NCBI RefSeq assembly: GCF_002086515.1
Contig: NZ_MVHH01000045.1
Coordinates: 1-32,388 of the forward strand
Length of the DNA: 32,388 nt
Direction: 5' to 3'
Source of the DNA: Mycolicibacter arupensis
Lineage (GTDB): Bacteria; Actinomycetota; Actinomycetes; Mycobacteriales; Mycobacteriaceae
The notes beneath the pieces were generated by a model. That model did not search any database. It saw only the letters and a list, made by a program, of their open reading frames with translations, and was not told the DNA's origin. Every line of letters begins with the position of its first letter. Within the stretch, counting starts at the first letter, position 1. Positions 1 through 7,267 of this stretch are shown here, one piece after another. The position numbers and the translations under genes were made by a program.

Positions 1-64
1 GCACATCAAAACGACCCGCCATCGAACGCATCGCGTCCGGGTCAGTCATAAAACGAGTAGCCAT
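1..64 (-). CDS. EsxB-type WXG100 secreted protein, N-terminal fragment (cut by window edge)
   Basis: Only the first 21 codons are in the window. They read MATRFMTDPDAMRSMAGRFD and then V, which closely resembles the start of the mycobacterial EsxJ/K/M/P/W subgroup (MASRFMTDPHAMRDMAGRF in the M. tuberculosis copies, from memory). These small helical-hairpin proteins are secreted as heterodimers by ESX systems, usually with a partner encoded by the next gene. A GAGGGAG ribosome binding site lies about 5 bases upstream of the ATG at 64. The gene follows PE and PPE genes on the same strand, the usual order of PE-PPE-Esx cassettes. The WXG motif and the partner gene lie outside the window. Confidence 0.8.
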   Translation of the reverse strand, partial: MATRFMTDPDAMRSMAGRFDV

Positions 65-146
65 AGTTTTCTCCCTCTTGCTCGGAAATTCGTTGTGGTG
101 CCGGGCGCCGATCCGACGGACACGTGTGTGCTTGCGGCCCCTTCCG

Positions 147-1346
147 TTACCCGCCGGCCGGCGAACGGGGCATAACTTTGGGGGCCTTGGCGGCGACCGC
201 GCCGAGTCCGCGTCCCGCCATCGCGCCCATCAGGGCGTTGCCGAACGGGCCACCCGGCATCCCGGACGCAGCCGACATGGTCTGAACCGGGGCACTGACC
301 GTGGTGGCGGGCAGCACCGGTGCGGCACGCACCATGCCGTCAGCGGCCATCGACCAGGCTTGCGGCACCTTCAACCCACCCATCGAGGCGGCCTGGCCGA
401 GCTTGGCGGAGATCGCGCTGGTGGCTGAGCTGAAGTGGCCCGCCAGCACGCCGACGGCACCTTGCAGCTTGTCGTTGACGAAGTCGCCGATCTGGGTCAT
501 CAGGGTGCCGGCGCCGCCGGCGGTGCTCTGACCGGCCAGGGTGCCCGCCGAGCCGCCCGCCTTGGCGAACTGGGTCAGCATCATCAGATAGCGCATGCCC
601 ATCGACCCCAGGGAGGCACCCTGAGTCACCGGGGACATGACCGAGGAGACGCTGGTCGCGGCGATCCTGGGGTCCAGCCCCATCGTGAGGGCGAGGTCGC
701 GGACACCGGCCACGTCAAGCAGACCACCCAGGGTGGTGAAGTCATAGCCTGTCGCAGCGGGGGGTGTGGTTCCGGTACCGCCGGGAATCGGACCGCCTTC
801 GGCGGAGCCCGGCGTGGTCGACATCGCCGACTGCGGCACTGCCGACGGCTGCTGCAACGCGTTGTTGTTGGCTTCGGCGGAGGCGCTGTAACTGTCCATC
901 GCCGCGCCGTCGGTTGCCCACATCACTTCGTATTGGTGCTCGGTGGCCTGGATCAGCGGGGTGTTCTGGCCGAAGAAGTTGGTCGAGATCAGCGCCAGCA
1001 GCATTGCCCGGTTGGCCGCGATCACCGCGGGCGGTACCGAGGCTGCGCGCGCCGCCTCGAAGAGGCCGGCCGCCTGGGTGGCCAGCGCAGCGTTGGTGGC
1101 CGCGGTGACCGAAGCCTGCTCCAGCCACGCGACATAGGGCGCGGTCGCGACCGTGGCCGCGGCAGAGCCTGCCCCGGTCCAGGTCGAGTCCAGGTTGGCG
1201 ATCACCGAGTGCGTTGCTGTCGCGGACGTCATCAGCTCGCCCGAGAGCTGAGTCCAGGCCGCCGCGGCTTCCAGCAGTGCGCCCGACCCGGGCCCGGTAT
1301 AGATGAGGCCGGAGTTGATCTCCGGCGGAAACATGCTGAAACTCAT
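147..1346 (-). CDS. PPE family protein, SVP-like subgroup
   Basis: This 399-residue PPE protein is predicted to be exported by an ESX system as a PE-PPE heterodimer. The Pro-Pro-Glu signature is at residues 7-9 and a WxG turn (W56-T-G58) is in the helical domain of about 180 residues. The C-terminal part contains GGLKVPQAW at 323-331, a near match to the GxxSVPxxW motif of the PPE-SVP subgroup. It ends in the GGPFGNAL and MPRSP-type tail seen in that subgroup. The gene begins 14 bases after the PE stop. The ATG at 1346 is preferred because a GGGG stretch lies about 10 bases upstream; the internal Met5 has no such site. The family is clear, but the specific function and the secreting ESX system are not shown by the sequence. 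Confidence 0.93.
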   Translation of the reverse strand: MSFSMFPPEINSGLIYTGPGSGALLEAAAAWTQLSGELMTSATATHSVIANLDSTWTGAGSAAATVATAPYVAWLEQASVTAATNAALATQAAGLFEAARAASVPPAVIAANRAMLLALISTNFFGQNTPLIQATEHQYEVMWATDGAAMDSYSASAEANNNALQQPSAVPQSAMSTTPGSAEGGPIPGGTGTTPPAATGYDFTTLGGLLDVAGVRDLALTMGLDPRIAATSVSSVMSPVTQGASLGSMGMRYLMMLTQFAKAGGSAGTLAGQSTAGGAGTLMTQIGDFVNDKLQGAVGVLAGHFSSATSAISAKLGQAASMGGLKVPQAWSMAADGMVRAAPVLPATTVSAPVQTMSAASGMPGGPFGNALMGAMAGRGLGAVAAKAPKVMPRSPAGG

Positions 1347-1360
1347 CGATGCGCCCCGAT

Positions 1361-1660
1361 TCAGCCGGCTGCCGTGGCGTTGACGGCCTCGGTGTAGGCG
1401 TAGGCGCTCGCGTTGCTACCCAAGGTGGCCACGATCTGCTGGTGCACCGCTGCAGCCTGCGCACTGACTTGCTGGAACAGGTTTCCGTGCGCCGAGAACT
1501 GGGCTGCGGTCAGCGCCGAAACCAGGTCCACTGCCGGTGCGACCACACCAGTGGTGGGGGCAGCTGCGGCCGAAACACCCGCAACCAGCGAGTCGCCGAT
1601 TCCGGAAAGGCTTCCGGCAGCCGCCGTGAGAATTTCTGGCTGAGCTGTTACGAACGACAT
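1361..1660 (-). CDS. PE family protein
   Basis: This 99-residue PE protein is about the size of a bare PE domain with no PGRS extension. It starts MSFVTAQPEIL with the Pro-Glu signature at residues 8-9. It ends with a YxxxE type VII secretion signal (Y87 to E91) in the context AYAYTEAVN. PE proteins form a helical pair with the PPE encoded next to them, and the downstream PPE fits that role. An AGGAGG ribosome binding site sits 4 bases before the ATG at 1660, so the start is secure. It is probably the first gene of the PE-PPE-Esx unit, since no same-strand gene lies directly upstream. Confidence 0.93.
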   Translation of the reverse strand: MSFVTAQPEILTAAAGSLSGIGDSLVAGVSAAAAPTTGVVAPAVDLVSALTAAQFSAHGNLFQQVSAQAAAVHQQIVATLGSNASAYAYTEAVNATAAG

Positions 1661-2157
1661 TGTTCCTCCTGGGGCCTACAAGCGTCTCGGTGAAGTGTTG
1701 GTTATTCGAAGTCTGCGTCAATACTTGACGTAGATCACTCTAACTGACAGTTGTAATAACGGTCTGATAAAGATGTGGCTGCTGAGGCGAGCTGCAACGC
1801 GCGGCCGGCGTCGCTGTGGACCCCGTGCAGACGAGTTGAGAACTTCACCGGACAGACGACCTCTCGTACAACGTTCGATGCAGATAGCTGTTGCGGCCGA
1901 GACGAGTCGCGTCCCGCAGCGGCCGGAAGGCGAACGTAACACCGCCGCGACCTCGCGGTACAGCAGCGTCCCAAACATTCAGTAAAGCTTTGGGATCTGG
2001 TCAGACAACGCTGAATTCACTTAGCCAAGACGTGGGATTGGCGGCACCGAACCAGCCGAAACCGGGCCTGGCGGCGGGCTCCGATATGCGAAGCTAAGGT
2101 GCCCGAACCGGACAGCGGGCCACTACTGAACCCGCCGACTACCCCACGGAGCGCCTG
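1661..2157. other. Intergenic region between divergent PE operon and metallopeptidase gene
   Basis: This stretch of about 500 bases has no coding region I can support; the short open frames in it have no recognisable features. It should hold the promoters of both divergent units. The part near the PE gene (about 1690-1770) is visibly more AT-rich than its surroundings and contains a short inverted repeat. Confidence 0.6.
1716..1730. promoter_or_regulatory. Inverted repeat CGTCAA-TAC-TTGACG upstream of the PE gene
   Basis: The arms are 6 bases each and perfectly complementary, with a 3-base spacer, about 56 bases before the PE start. On the minus strand one arm reads TTGACG and could double as a -35 element, but I see no convincing -10 at the right distance. 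It could be an operator or chance. Confidence 0.3.
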
Positions 2158-3033
2158 ATGACCTTCAACGAAGGTATGCAGATCGACACCAGCACGACCT
2201 CGTCGGGCGGGGGTGGTCGTGGTATCGCCATCGGCGGCGGGGTGGCCGGACTGGTGATCCTGGTGGTGGCATTGTTACTGGGGGCCGATCCCGGCGAGGT
2301 GCTCAGTCAGCAGCCGGTGGACCAAGGCCAGTACACCGCTCCCGGTTTCGACCTCGGCAAGTGCCGTACCGGCGAGGATGCCAACAAGTACGTGCAATGC
2401 CGGGTGGTGGCGACCGCTAACTCGGTGGACGCGGTGTGGTCGGACCTGCTCAACGGCTACACCCGTCCGAGGGTGCAGCTGTTCAGTGGACAGACGTCCA
2501 CCGCCTGTGGAGCCGCGACGAGTGCGGTCGGGCCGTTCTACTGCCCCGCGGATCAGACCGCGTACTTCGACACGGACTTCTTCAATGTGCTCGTCGACCG
2601 GTTCGGCTCCAGCAGCGGCCCGCTCGCGCAGGAGTACGTGGTGGCCCACGAGTTCGGTCACCACGTGCAGAATCTGCTCGGCGTGCTCGGCCGGGCCCAG
2701 ACCGGCGCGCAGGGCGCCACCGGAGCCGGGGTGCGCACCGAGCTGCAGGCCGACTGCTACGCCGGGGTGTGGGCGCACTACGCGTCGGTGACCAAGCAGG
2801 AGAGCACCGGGGTGCCTTTCCTGAAGCCACTCACCGATGCCGACATCCGCGATGCATTGTCGGCCGCTTCGTCGGTGGGTGATGACCGCATCCAGGAGGC
2901 CGCGACTGGCCGGGTCAACCCGGAATCGTGGACCCACGGTGCGTCAGCGCAGCGTCAGCACTGGTTCACCGTCGGCTATCAGACCGGTGACCCCAACCAG
3001 TGCGACACCTTCGCCGCCTCGAATCTGGGCTAG
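2158..3033 (+). CDS. YpfJ-family neutral zinc metallopeptidase, membrane anchored (Rv2575-like)
   Basis: This 291-residue protein has a short cytoplasmic N-terminus, a single membrane segment at about residues 21-42 and an extracytoplasmic peptidase domain. The zinc-binding HEFGH motif is at 164-168 (catalytic Glu165) and is followed by ELQADCYAG at 195-203, the conserved second motif of the YpfJ (PF04228-type) family. The N-terminus MTFNEGMQIDTSTTS matches my recollection of M. tuberculosis Rv2575, which has almost the same length. A GGAG sequence about 8 bases before the ATG supports the start. The stop codon overlaps the stop of the convergent DapA-family gene in the tetranucleotide CTAG. 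The substrate of this family is unknown. Confidence 0.93.
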   Translation: MTFNEGMQIDTSTTSSGGGGRGIAIGGGVAGLVILVVALLLGADPGEVLSQQPVDQGQYTAPGFDLGKCRTGEDANKYVQCRVVATANSVDAVWSDLLNGYTRPRVQLFSGQTSTACGAATSAVGPFYCPADQTAYFDTDFFNVLVDRFGSSSGPLAQEYVVAHEFGHHVQNLLGVLGRAQTGAQGATGAGVRTELQADCYAGVWAHYASVTKQESTGVPFLKPLTDADIRDALSAASSVGDDRIQEAATGRVNPESWTHGASAQRQHWFTVGYQTGDPNQCDTFAASNLG

Positions 3034-3902
3034 CCGGAGACCAGCTCACGCAGCTGCGCGCGTCCGGCCTCGTCGAGCGGTAGCAGTGGGCGGCGGGGCT
3101 CCCCCGCCGGCACCCCGAGCAGCTCCAGGCCGGCCTTGACCGTGGTGGGCAGCCCGCCCGCCACGATGAACTCCAACAGCGGCTTGAGGTCGCCGTAGAG
3201 GCCCTGCGCTGTCGCCAGATCCCCCGCCCGCACCGCGGCATAGAGATCCAGACACGGACCGGGAAGAAGATTCGGCGCTGCGGTGCACCAGCCGGCCGCC
3301 CCGGCGCGCAACGCGTCGAGAACCAGGGGGTTGCTCCCGTTGAAGAACGGCAGCCGGCCCCCGGACAGCTCGGCGATGCGCAGCATCCGGCTCAGGTCCC
3401 CGGTGGACTCCTTGACCATGGTCACGTGTTCGATGCGCTCGAACATCGCCACCAGCAACTCCGGGCTCATGTCTACCCCCGAGGTCGCTGGATTGTTGTA
3501 GGCCACGATGTCGATGTCGATGGCGTCGGAGATGGCCGCGTAGTGCGTGCCGATCTCGCGCTCGGACAGCTTCCAGTACGACACCGGGGCAACCATGACG
3601 GCGTCGGCACCGGCCTGCGCGGCGTAGCGGGCCCGATGCACGGTGCCGGCGGTGGTCAGATCCGAGACGCCCACCAGAACGGGCAACCGGCCGTCGACCG
3701 CTGCGATCGAGGCGTCGACGCAGGTGTCGAACTCGTGCTCGTCGAGGTAGGCAAGTTCACCGGTGCTACCGAGCGGGGCGATCGCGTGAACCCCGGCCTC
3801 GACGAGGCGGTCGATCACGGTGGTCAGCACGGCTGTGTCCACACCGCCGTCGCGGAACGGTGTCACCGGGTAGCCGATCACACCGTGCAGTGGTGTTGTC
3901 AC
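3030..3902 (-). CDS. DapA-family aldolase/lyase (dihydrodipicolinate synthase-like)
   Basis: This 290-residue TIM-barrel protein belongs to the DHDPS/N-acetylneuraminate lyase superfamily, Schiff-base enzymes that cleave or join pyruvate with aldehydes. Visible family features are GSTGE at 45-49, which binds the pyruvate carboxylate, Tyr135 in YNNP, and the Schiff-base Lys164 in VKESTGD. True lysine-pathway DapA normally has GTTGE and a VTPYYNKP-like stretch; here the latter reads APVSYWKL, so I favour a catabolic lyase over lysine synthesis (inference). The GTG start at 3902 has AGAGGAG about 7 bases upstream. It lies 18 bases downstream of a class II aldolase gene and is probably co-transcribed with it, suggesting a shared carbon-degradation pathway of unknown substrate. 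Confidence 0.88.
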   Translation of the reverse strand: MTTPLHGVIGYPVTPFRDGGVDTAVLTTVIDRLVEAGVHAIAPLGSTGELAYLDEHEFDTCVDASIAAVDGRLPVLVGVSDLTTAGTVHRARYAAQAGADAVMVAPVSYWKLSEREIGTHYAAISDAIDIDIVAYNNPATSGVDMSPELLVAMFERIEHVTMVKESTGDLSRMLRIAELSGGRLPFFNGSNPLVLDALRAGAAGWCTAAPNLLPGPCLDLYAAVRAGDLATAQGLYGDLKPLLEFIVAGGLPTTVKAGLELLGVPAGEPRRPLLPLDEAGRAQLRELVSG

Positions 3903-3920
3903 GAAGGAAACTCCTCTTGT

Positions 3921-4706
3921 CTATTGGGTGATTGCGTCAGGGTGGCCGGCAAGCGCTCGCCGGGCGTAATAGGCGAAGTTGGCCGCACTGCGTCGCGGCA
4001 ACAGCGTCCAGTCGTGGGCTTGTCGGGCCAGCTGCTCGGGCAGCTCCTTGATGGTCCCCGCGGCCATCGCGGCCAGCTGCAGGGCGGCGGCCCGTTCGAT
4101 CAATACGGCCAGCGAGCACGCCTCCTCCACGCTGGCGCCGACCACGATCTGCCCGTGGTGCGCCAAGAGGATCGCCTTCTTGTCGCCGAGGGCTTCGGAG
4201 ATGATCTCGCCCTCCTCATTGCCGACCGGGACTCCCGGCCAGATCGGCAGGAAGGCGCAGTCCCCATAGAGCGGAGTGGTGTCCATATGCGACACGACCA
4301 GCGGGGTCTCCAGCATCGACAGTGCTGCGACGTGAAACGGGTGGGTGTGCACGATGCACCGCACATCCGGGCGGGCCCGATAGATCCAGCTGTGGAAGCG
4401 ATTGGCGGGGTTGGCCATGCCCTCGCCCTCGATGACGGTCAGGTCTTCATCGACCACCAGCAAATTGGCGTCGGTGATCTCGTCGAAGCCCAAGCCAAGG
4501 CGCTGGGTGTAGTAGGTGCCCGGCGCCTCGGCACGGGCAGTGATCTGCCCGGCCAGCCCCGAGTCATGGCCACGGTCGAAAAGCGCCCGGCAGGTGAGCG
4601 CCACCTTCTGGCGAGTGGTCCACGGTGTTCCGGTGAAGTTCTCGGCCAAGCGCTGCTCCGCGCGCTGCATCAGATCGGACTTGGAATCGTCGAATGTGGT
4701 GCCCAT
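3921..4706 (-). CDS. Class II aldolase/adducin-family protein
   Basis: This protein has 261 residues from the ATG at 4706, which has AGGAG at 6 bases spacing; an in-frame extension to 4796 would run through the regulatory palindrome and is rejected. The zinc-binding pattern of class II aldolases (fuculose/ribulose-phosphate aldolase and adducin head) is present: HTHPFH in the middle and a later AHHGQIVVG. The preceding TWT-like N-terminal region and FHSWIYRARPDV also fit. Members cleave sugar phosphates or decarboxylate and isomerise related substrates, and the exact substrate cannot be read here. It is the first gene of a minus-strand pair with the DapA-family lyase and is divergent from an XRE-cupin regulator that probably controls it. 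Confidence 0.88.
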   Translation of the reverse strand: MGTTFDDSKSDLMQRAEQRLAENFTGTPWTTRQKVALTCRALFDRGHDSGLAGQITARAEAPGTYYTQRLGLGFDEITDANLLVVDEDLTVIEGEGMANPANRFHSWIYRARPDVRCIVHTHPFHVAALSMLETPLVVSHMDTTPLYGDCAFLPIWPGVPVGNEEGEIISEALGDKKAILLAHHGQIVVGASVEEACSLAVLIERAAALQLAAMAAGTIKELPEQLARQAHDWTLLPRRSAANFAYYARRALAGHPDAITQ

Positions 4707-4715
4707 GGCAGCTCC

Positions 4716-4725
4716 TGTGATCACA
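4716..4725. promoter_or_regulatory. Short palindrome TGTGATCACA before the aldolase gene
   Basis: A perfect 10-base palindrome lies 9 bases upstream of the aldolase ATG. It resembles two half-sites of a CRP-type operator without the usual 6-base spacer, so it is probably not a CRP site. It may affect the aldolase leader or be chance. Confidence 0.2.
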
Positions 4726-4753
4726 ATTGGCGTATGACACCACCATACCCGAT

Positions 4754-4770
4754 AGGACACCTTGTGTCCT
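4754..4770. promoter_or_regulatory. Probable operator of the XRE-cupin regulator
   Basis: AGGACAC-CTT-GTGTCCT is a perfect inverted repeat with 7-base arms and a 3-base centre. It lies in the 80-base gap between the divergent aldolase and regulator genes. Its end is 16 bases before the regulator ATG, and it lies just upstream of TATGGT, a possible -10 of the aldolase promoter on the minus strand. The size and position fit a dimer operator controlling both directions. Confidence 0.6.
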
Positions 4771-4786
4771 CTGCGATGATGAACCC

Positions 4787-5320
4787 ATGACAGCACTGCT
4801 GCGTACCGTCCGCAAGCAGCGAGGACTCACCCTCGAGGGCCTCGCGGAGCGGACCGGGCTGACTAAGAGCTACCTGTCCAAAATCGAGCGCAGTCGCAGT
4901 ACCCCGTCCATCGCGGTGGCCATGAAGGTCGCCCAGGCCCTCGACGTCGATGTGGCACAACTGTTCTCCGACCGCGGAGACGAGGACAAGATCGCCGTCG
5001 ACCGCGCCGCGGACCGCAGTGAGAGCCCCCAGCGCTACCAAGCAGTGGCGTCGGGGATGCTCGGCAAGACCATGTCTCCGTTCGTGGTGATACCCCCCGG
5101 CGCCACACCCGGTGACGCGCATCCCCAGCACGCCCTGCACGACGGCCAGGAGTTTCTCTTCGTCCATGCAGGAACGATCGAGCTGGAATACGGCGAGGCG
5201 ACCTGGACCCTGACTGCCGGCGACAGCGCCTACTTCGATGCCTCGATCAGCCACCGCATCCGGTCGGTGGGGCCAGAGTCGGCCGAGGTCGTGGTCGTCG
5301 CCGAAAGCACCCCGCGATGA
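4787..5320 (+). CDS. XRE-family regulator with C-terminal cupin domain
   Basis: This 177-residue protein has an N-terminal helix-turn-helix (about residues 5-60: RKQRGLTLEGLAERTGLTKS, then SYLSKIERSRSTPSI) and a C-terminal cupin (about 105-175, with HPQHALHDGQEFLFVHAG and the DSAYFDASISHRI second half). Such regulators bind a small ligand in the cupin and usually control adjacent metabolic genes. I chose the ATG at 4787; an in-frame TTG at 4727 would extend the protein across the palindromic operator without recognisable domain sequence. The gene is divergent from the aldolase/lyase pair, its probable target, and its stop overlaps the next start as ATGA. The ligand is unknown. Confidence 0.9.
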   Translation: MTALLRTVRKQRGLTLEGLAERTGLTKSYLSKIERSRSTPSIAVAMKVAQALDVDVAQLFSDRGDEDKIAVDRAADRSESPQRYQAVASGMLGKTMSPFVVIPPGATPGDAHPQHALHDGQEFLFVHAGTIELEYGEATWTLTAGDSAYFDASISHRIRSVGPESAEVVVVAESTPR

Positions 5321-5658
5321 ACACCGAGATGTTGTTCTCCTACGGCACGCTGCAGCTGGCGGAGGTACAACGCAGCACGTTCGGGCGTGAGCTCGACGGC
5401 CGCCCCGACGCGATCGTGGGCTACGAGTTGGACTACGTGACGATCACCGATCCCCAGGTGGTGGCCGTCAGCGGCAGCAACCGCCATCCGATCCTGCGCC
5501 CCACCGAAGCGCCCGACGCATCCGTGCCGGGCATGGTGTTCACGATCAGCAGCGCCGAATTGGCGGCCGCCGACGAGTACGAGGTCGACGCCTATCGGCG
5601 GGTCTCGGTACCGCTGCGCTCGGGTGACCAGGCCTGGGTCTACGTCTTCGCCGAATGA
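5317..5658 (+). CDS. Gamma-glutamylcyclotransferase-like (AIG2/GGCT) protein
   Basis: This 113-residue protein has the GGCT fold signature FSYGTLQ at residues 7-13, the substrate-loop motif of the family. A late DEYEVDAYRR (86-95) corresponds to the catalytic-Glu and Tyr-Arg region. Family members release 5-oxoproline from gamma-glutamyl compounds or act on related amides. The start overlaps the regulator stop by 4 bases (ATGA), so the two are translationally coupled; a role in the same pathway as the aldolases is possible but unproven. It ends 10 bases before the convergent stop of the MmpS-like gene. Confidence 0.85.
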   Translation: MNTEMLFSYGTLQLAEVQRSTFGRELDGRPDAIVGYELDYVTITDPQVVAVSGSNRHPILRPTEAPDASVPGMVFTISSAELAAADEYEVDAYRRVSVPLRSGDQAWVYVFAE

Positions 5659-5668
5659 GCCGACGCTG

Positions 5669-6211
5669 TCACCACGGCCGAGTCGCGCAGGACACGCCGC
5701 TGCCGCCCTGCTGCGAGACCACTACCTCGCCGTCGACGGCAATCTCACAGTGGAACTCGGGGTTCGTCCGCAAGCCCCCACTGGCGGTGACCAGTGCCCA
5801 CTGGCTCGGGTCGGCGAGCGTGGTGGTGTAGACCACCGGCTGTCCCCCGCCGATCGGCACGCGCACGGTTTCCAGGTATTCCGACGAATTGGCGTTGTAG
5901 GCCGCCATGCTGGGCGGGTCGGTCTTGATATACGAGATGTTGCCGGTCAGGTCGCTGGTGGCGGTGATGGTGTAGGTGACTTCATGGCCGTCGGTCGCGC
6001 TTTTCTTCGGGGCCTCGGCCGTCGGTTCGGTGGCATTCTCCGTCGGCGTAGGTGCCGGGTTCTCGGTGGCCGATGCCGCCGCGCTCTCGGTGGGCGCGGC
6101 CGGGGTGGGTTCGGGGTCGGCCAGTGACGTCGCGTGACTGGCTGCGACTCCCGCGGCCGCCATCAGCACCACTGTCCCGAACCTGACTGTCACATTCCGC
6201 ATGATCGTCAT
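5669..6211 (-). CDS. Secreted or anchored MmpS-like protein (Rv2576c-like)
   Basis: This 180-residue protein has an N-terminal hydrophobic segment (about residues 10-31, ending SLADPEP) that acts as a signal peptide or anchor. It continues with a Pro/Thr/Glu/Ala-rich linker of about 40 residues and a C-terminal domain beginning GHEVTYTITATSDLTGNISY. The pattern of TYTI, NISY, a VVYTTTL strand and a late C-x-IAVDGEVV resembles the beta-rich domain of MmpS proteins, which accompany MmpL lipid or siderophore transporters; no mmpL gene is nearby. Two starts three codons apart (6211, 6202) are possible and neither has a strong ribosome binding site. The position after the Rv2575-like gene matches recalled M. 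tuberculosis order. Function unknown. Confidence 0.75.
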   Translation of the reverse strand: MTIMRNVTVRFGTVVLMAAAGVAASHATSLADPEPTPAAPTESAAASATENPAPTPTENATEPTAEAPKKSATDGHEVTYTITATSDLTGNISYIKTDPPSMAAYNANSSEYLETVRVPIGGGQPVVYTTTLADPSQWALVTASGGLRTNPEFHCEIAVDGEVVVSQQGGSGVSCATRPW

Positions 6212-6246
6212 ACCCAGCCACGCTACCGGAGGTCCGGCCTGCGTCG

Positions 6247-6267
6247 CCGAGTGTCGGTTTGTGTCAC
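6247..6267. repeat. Direct repeat copy 1 bracketing the DUF559 gene
   Basis: The copy reads CCGAGTGTCG, then GT, then TTGTGTCAC. It matches the copy at 7225-7245 at 19 of 21 positions in the same orientation. The stop codon of the DUF559 gene lies inside it (TCA at 6264-6266). Confidence 0.8.
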
Positions 6268-7217
6268 GCCCCGAGGCGCTGGGTGTGCAATAAGTCGACG
6301 TTCAAGTCAGTCCCGGTATAACCAGCAGCTCGGAGCGCAGCCCTGACCCGGCCCAGCACCACGACAGGTCGATACCGAAGAAGGTCGCTGCTGACCCGAA
6401 CGATCACCCAGCCGCGTGCGTACAACTCGGCGTAGCGATCGATATCAGCGGTCCGCTGCCGAGGGTCGGTCCAATGCTGGGCACCGTCAAATTCCACACC
6501 GACTTGGTATTCGGGCCAGCCCATATCAATGCGAGCGAAGGGACGGCCGAAGCCGTCTCGCACGACGATCTGGGTCATCGGGCGCGGGAATCCGCCGCGT
6601 ATCAGCAACAGCCGCGTGCGGGTTTCCTGCGGAGACTCCGCGCCGCCGTCCATCAGTGTGATCGCGCGCCGTAACTGCAGCAGGCCGCGAGCACCCCGAT
6701 GACGGTGGGCTAGCGCAGCAACGTCCTCTGCGACCAGATTCGTCGCATTCGCCAGGGCATCGAGGCGGATGACGGCCCCGGTTAGCCCCGTACTACGGCC
6801 CAGATCGAAAGCGGTCCGTGCGGCTGTGGTGGTCGGTATCCCTCGGATCAGGCACGTCTCATCGGGTTCCAGCCGCTCGCGATGGACGACAATCCCCTCG
6901 GCGTCAGAGGCGGCCTTCCGATTCAGTTCCGCCGGCAGTCGCGCGTCGAGCCATCGTGATCGGTGCAGGGCCGCCGCTGACAGACCGGCCACGGTTGCCG
7001 TCCGTCCCGACCACAGCCAGCCTGCCACCGCACGCGTAACCGGCGTGAGCTCTTGGCCGTTCGGCAGATAAACGTTGCGGTATATCGACCAATGCCGACT
7101 GCGTAACGTCCGCCGGGTCACGCTGCCTGCCGCCAACGCCTCAGTGCCGAGGAAGGGCCAGGTGGAATCCGGTGTGGGGGTCAGCATGGCAGTCACAGTG
7201 CCGACTCGGGCCGTCAT
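6264..7217 (-). CDS. DUF559 (Vsr-like endonuclease-fold) protein with AbiEi-like N-terminus
   Basis: This 317-residue protein resembles a family common in Actinobacteria. An N-terminal winged-helix-like part (residues about 20-130, with the LSAAALHRSRW stretch) resembles AbiEi antitoxin-type domains. A C-terminal DUF559/Vsr-like nuclease fold follows. Candidate PD-(D/E)xK residues are E194 (in ESPQETR), D231 (ARIDMGWPE), E242 and D244 (VGVEFDGAQHW), then R274 (GWVIVRV). Whether it is an active nuclease is unknown. The start is uncertain: Met1 at 7217 and Met11 at 7187 both lack a good ribosome binding site. Direct repeats abut both ends, suggesting it arrived or moves as a unit (inference). 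It lies between the MmpS-like gene and hisS. Confidence 0.8.
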   Translation of the reverse strand: MTARVGTVTAMLTPTPDSTWPFLGTEALAAGSVTRRTLRSRHWSIYRNVYLPNGQELTPVTRAVAGWLWSGRTATVAGLSAAALHRSRWLDARLPAELNRKAASDAEGIVVHRERLEPDETCLIRGIPTTTAARTAFDLGRSTGLTGAVIRLDALANATNLVAEDVAALAHRHRGARGLLQLRRAITLMDGGAESPQETRTRLLLIRGGFPRPMTQIVVRDGFGRPFARIDMGWPEYQVGVEFDGAQHWTDPRQRTADIDRYAELYARGWVIVRVSSDLLRYRPVVVLGRVRAALRAAGYTGTDLNVDLLHTQRLGA

Positions 7218-7224
7218 CCGAATA

Positions 7225-7245
7225 CCGAGTGTCGACTTGTGTCAC
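7225..7245. repeat. Direct repeat copy 2 bracketing the DUF559 gene
   Basis: The copy reads CCGAGTGTCG, then AC, then TTGTGTCAC, in the same orientation as copy 1 at 6247-6267. It ends 7 bases upstream of the first possible start codon of the DUF559 gene. Internally it carries GTGTC twice at 10-base spacing. Confidence 0.8.
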
Positions 7246-7267
7246 CCGTTCTGTGGATAAACGTGCA

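Noticed and set aside
435..1397. Long plus-strand frame antisense to the PPE gene
   Set aside because: It is a codon-bias shadow of the PPE gene, which has clear family motifs on the other strand; the frame shows no domain.
4716..4725. CRP-type site before the aldolase gene
   Set aside because: TGTGA and TCACA are directly joined without the 6-base spacer that CRP-family sites need; kept only as a weak palindrome.
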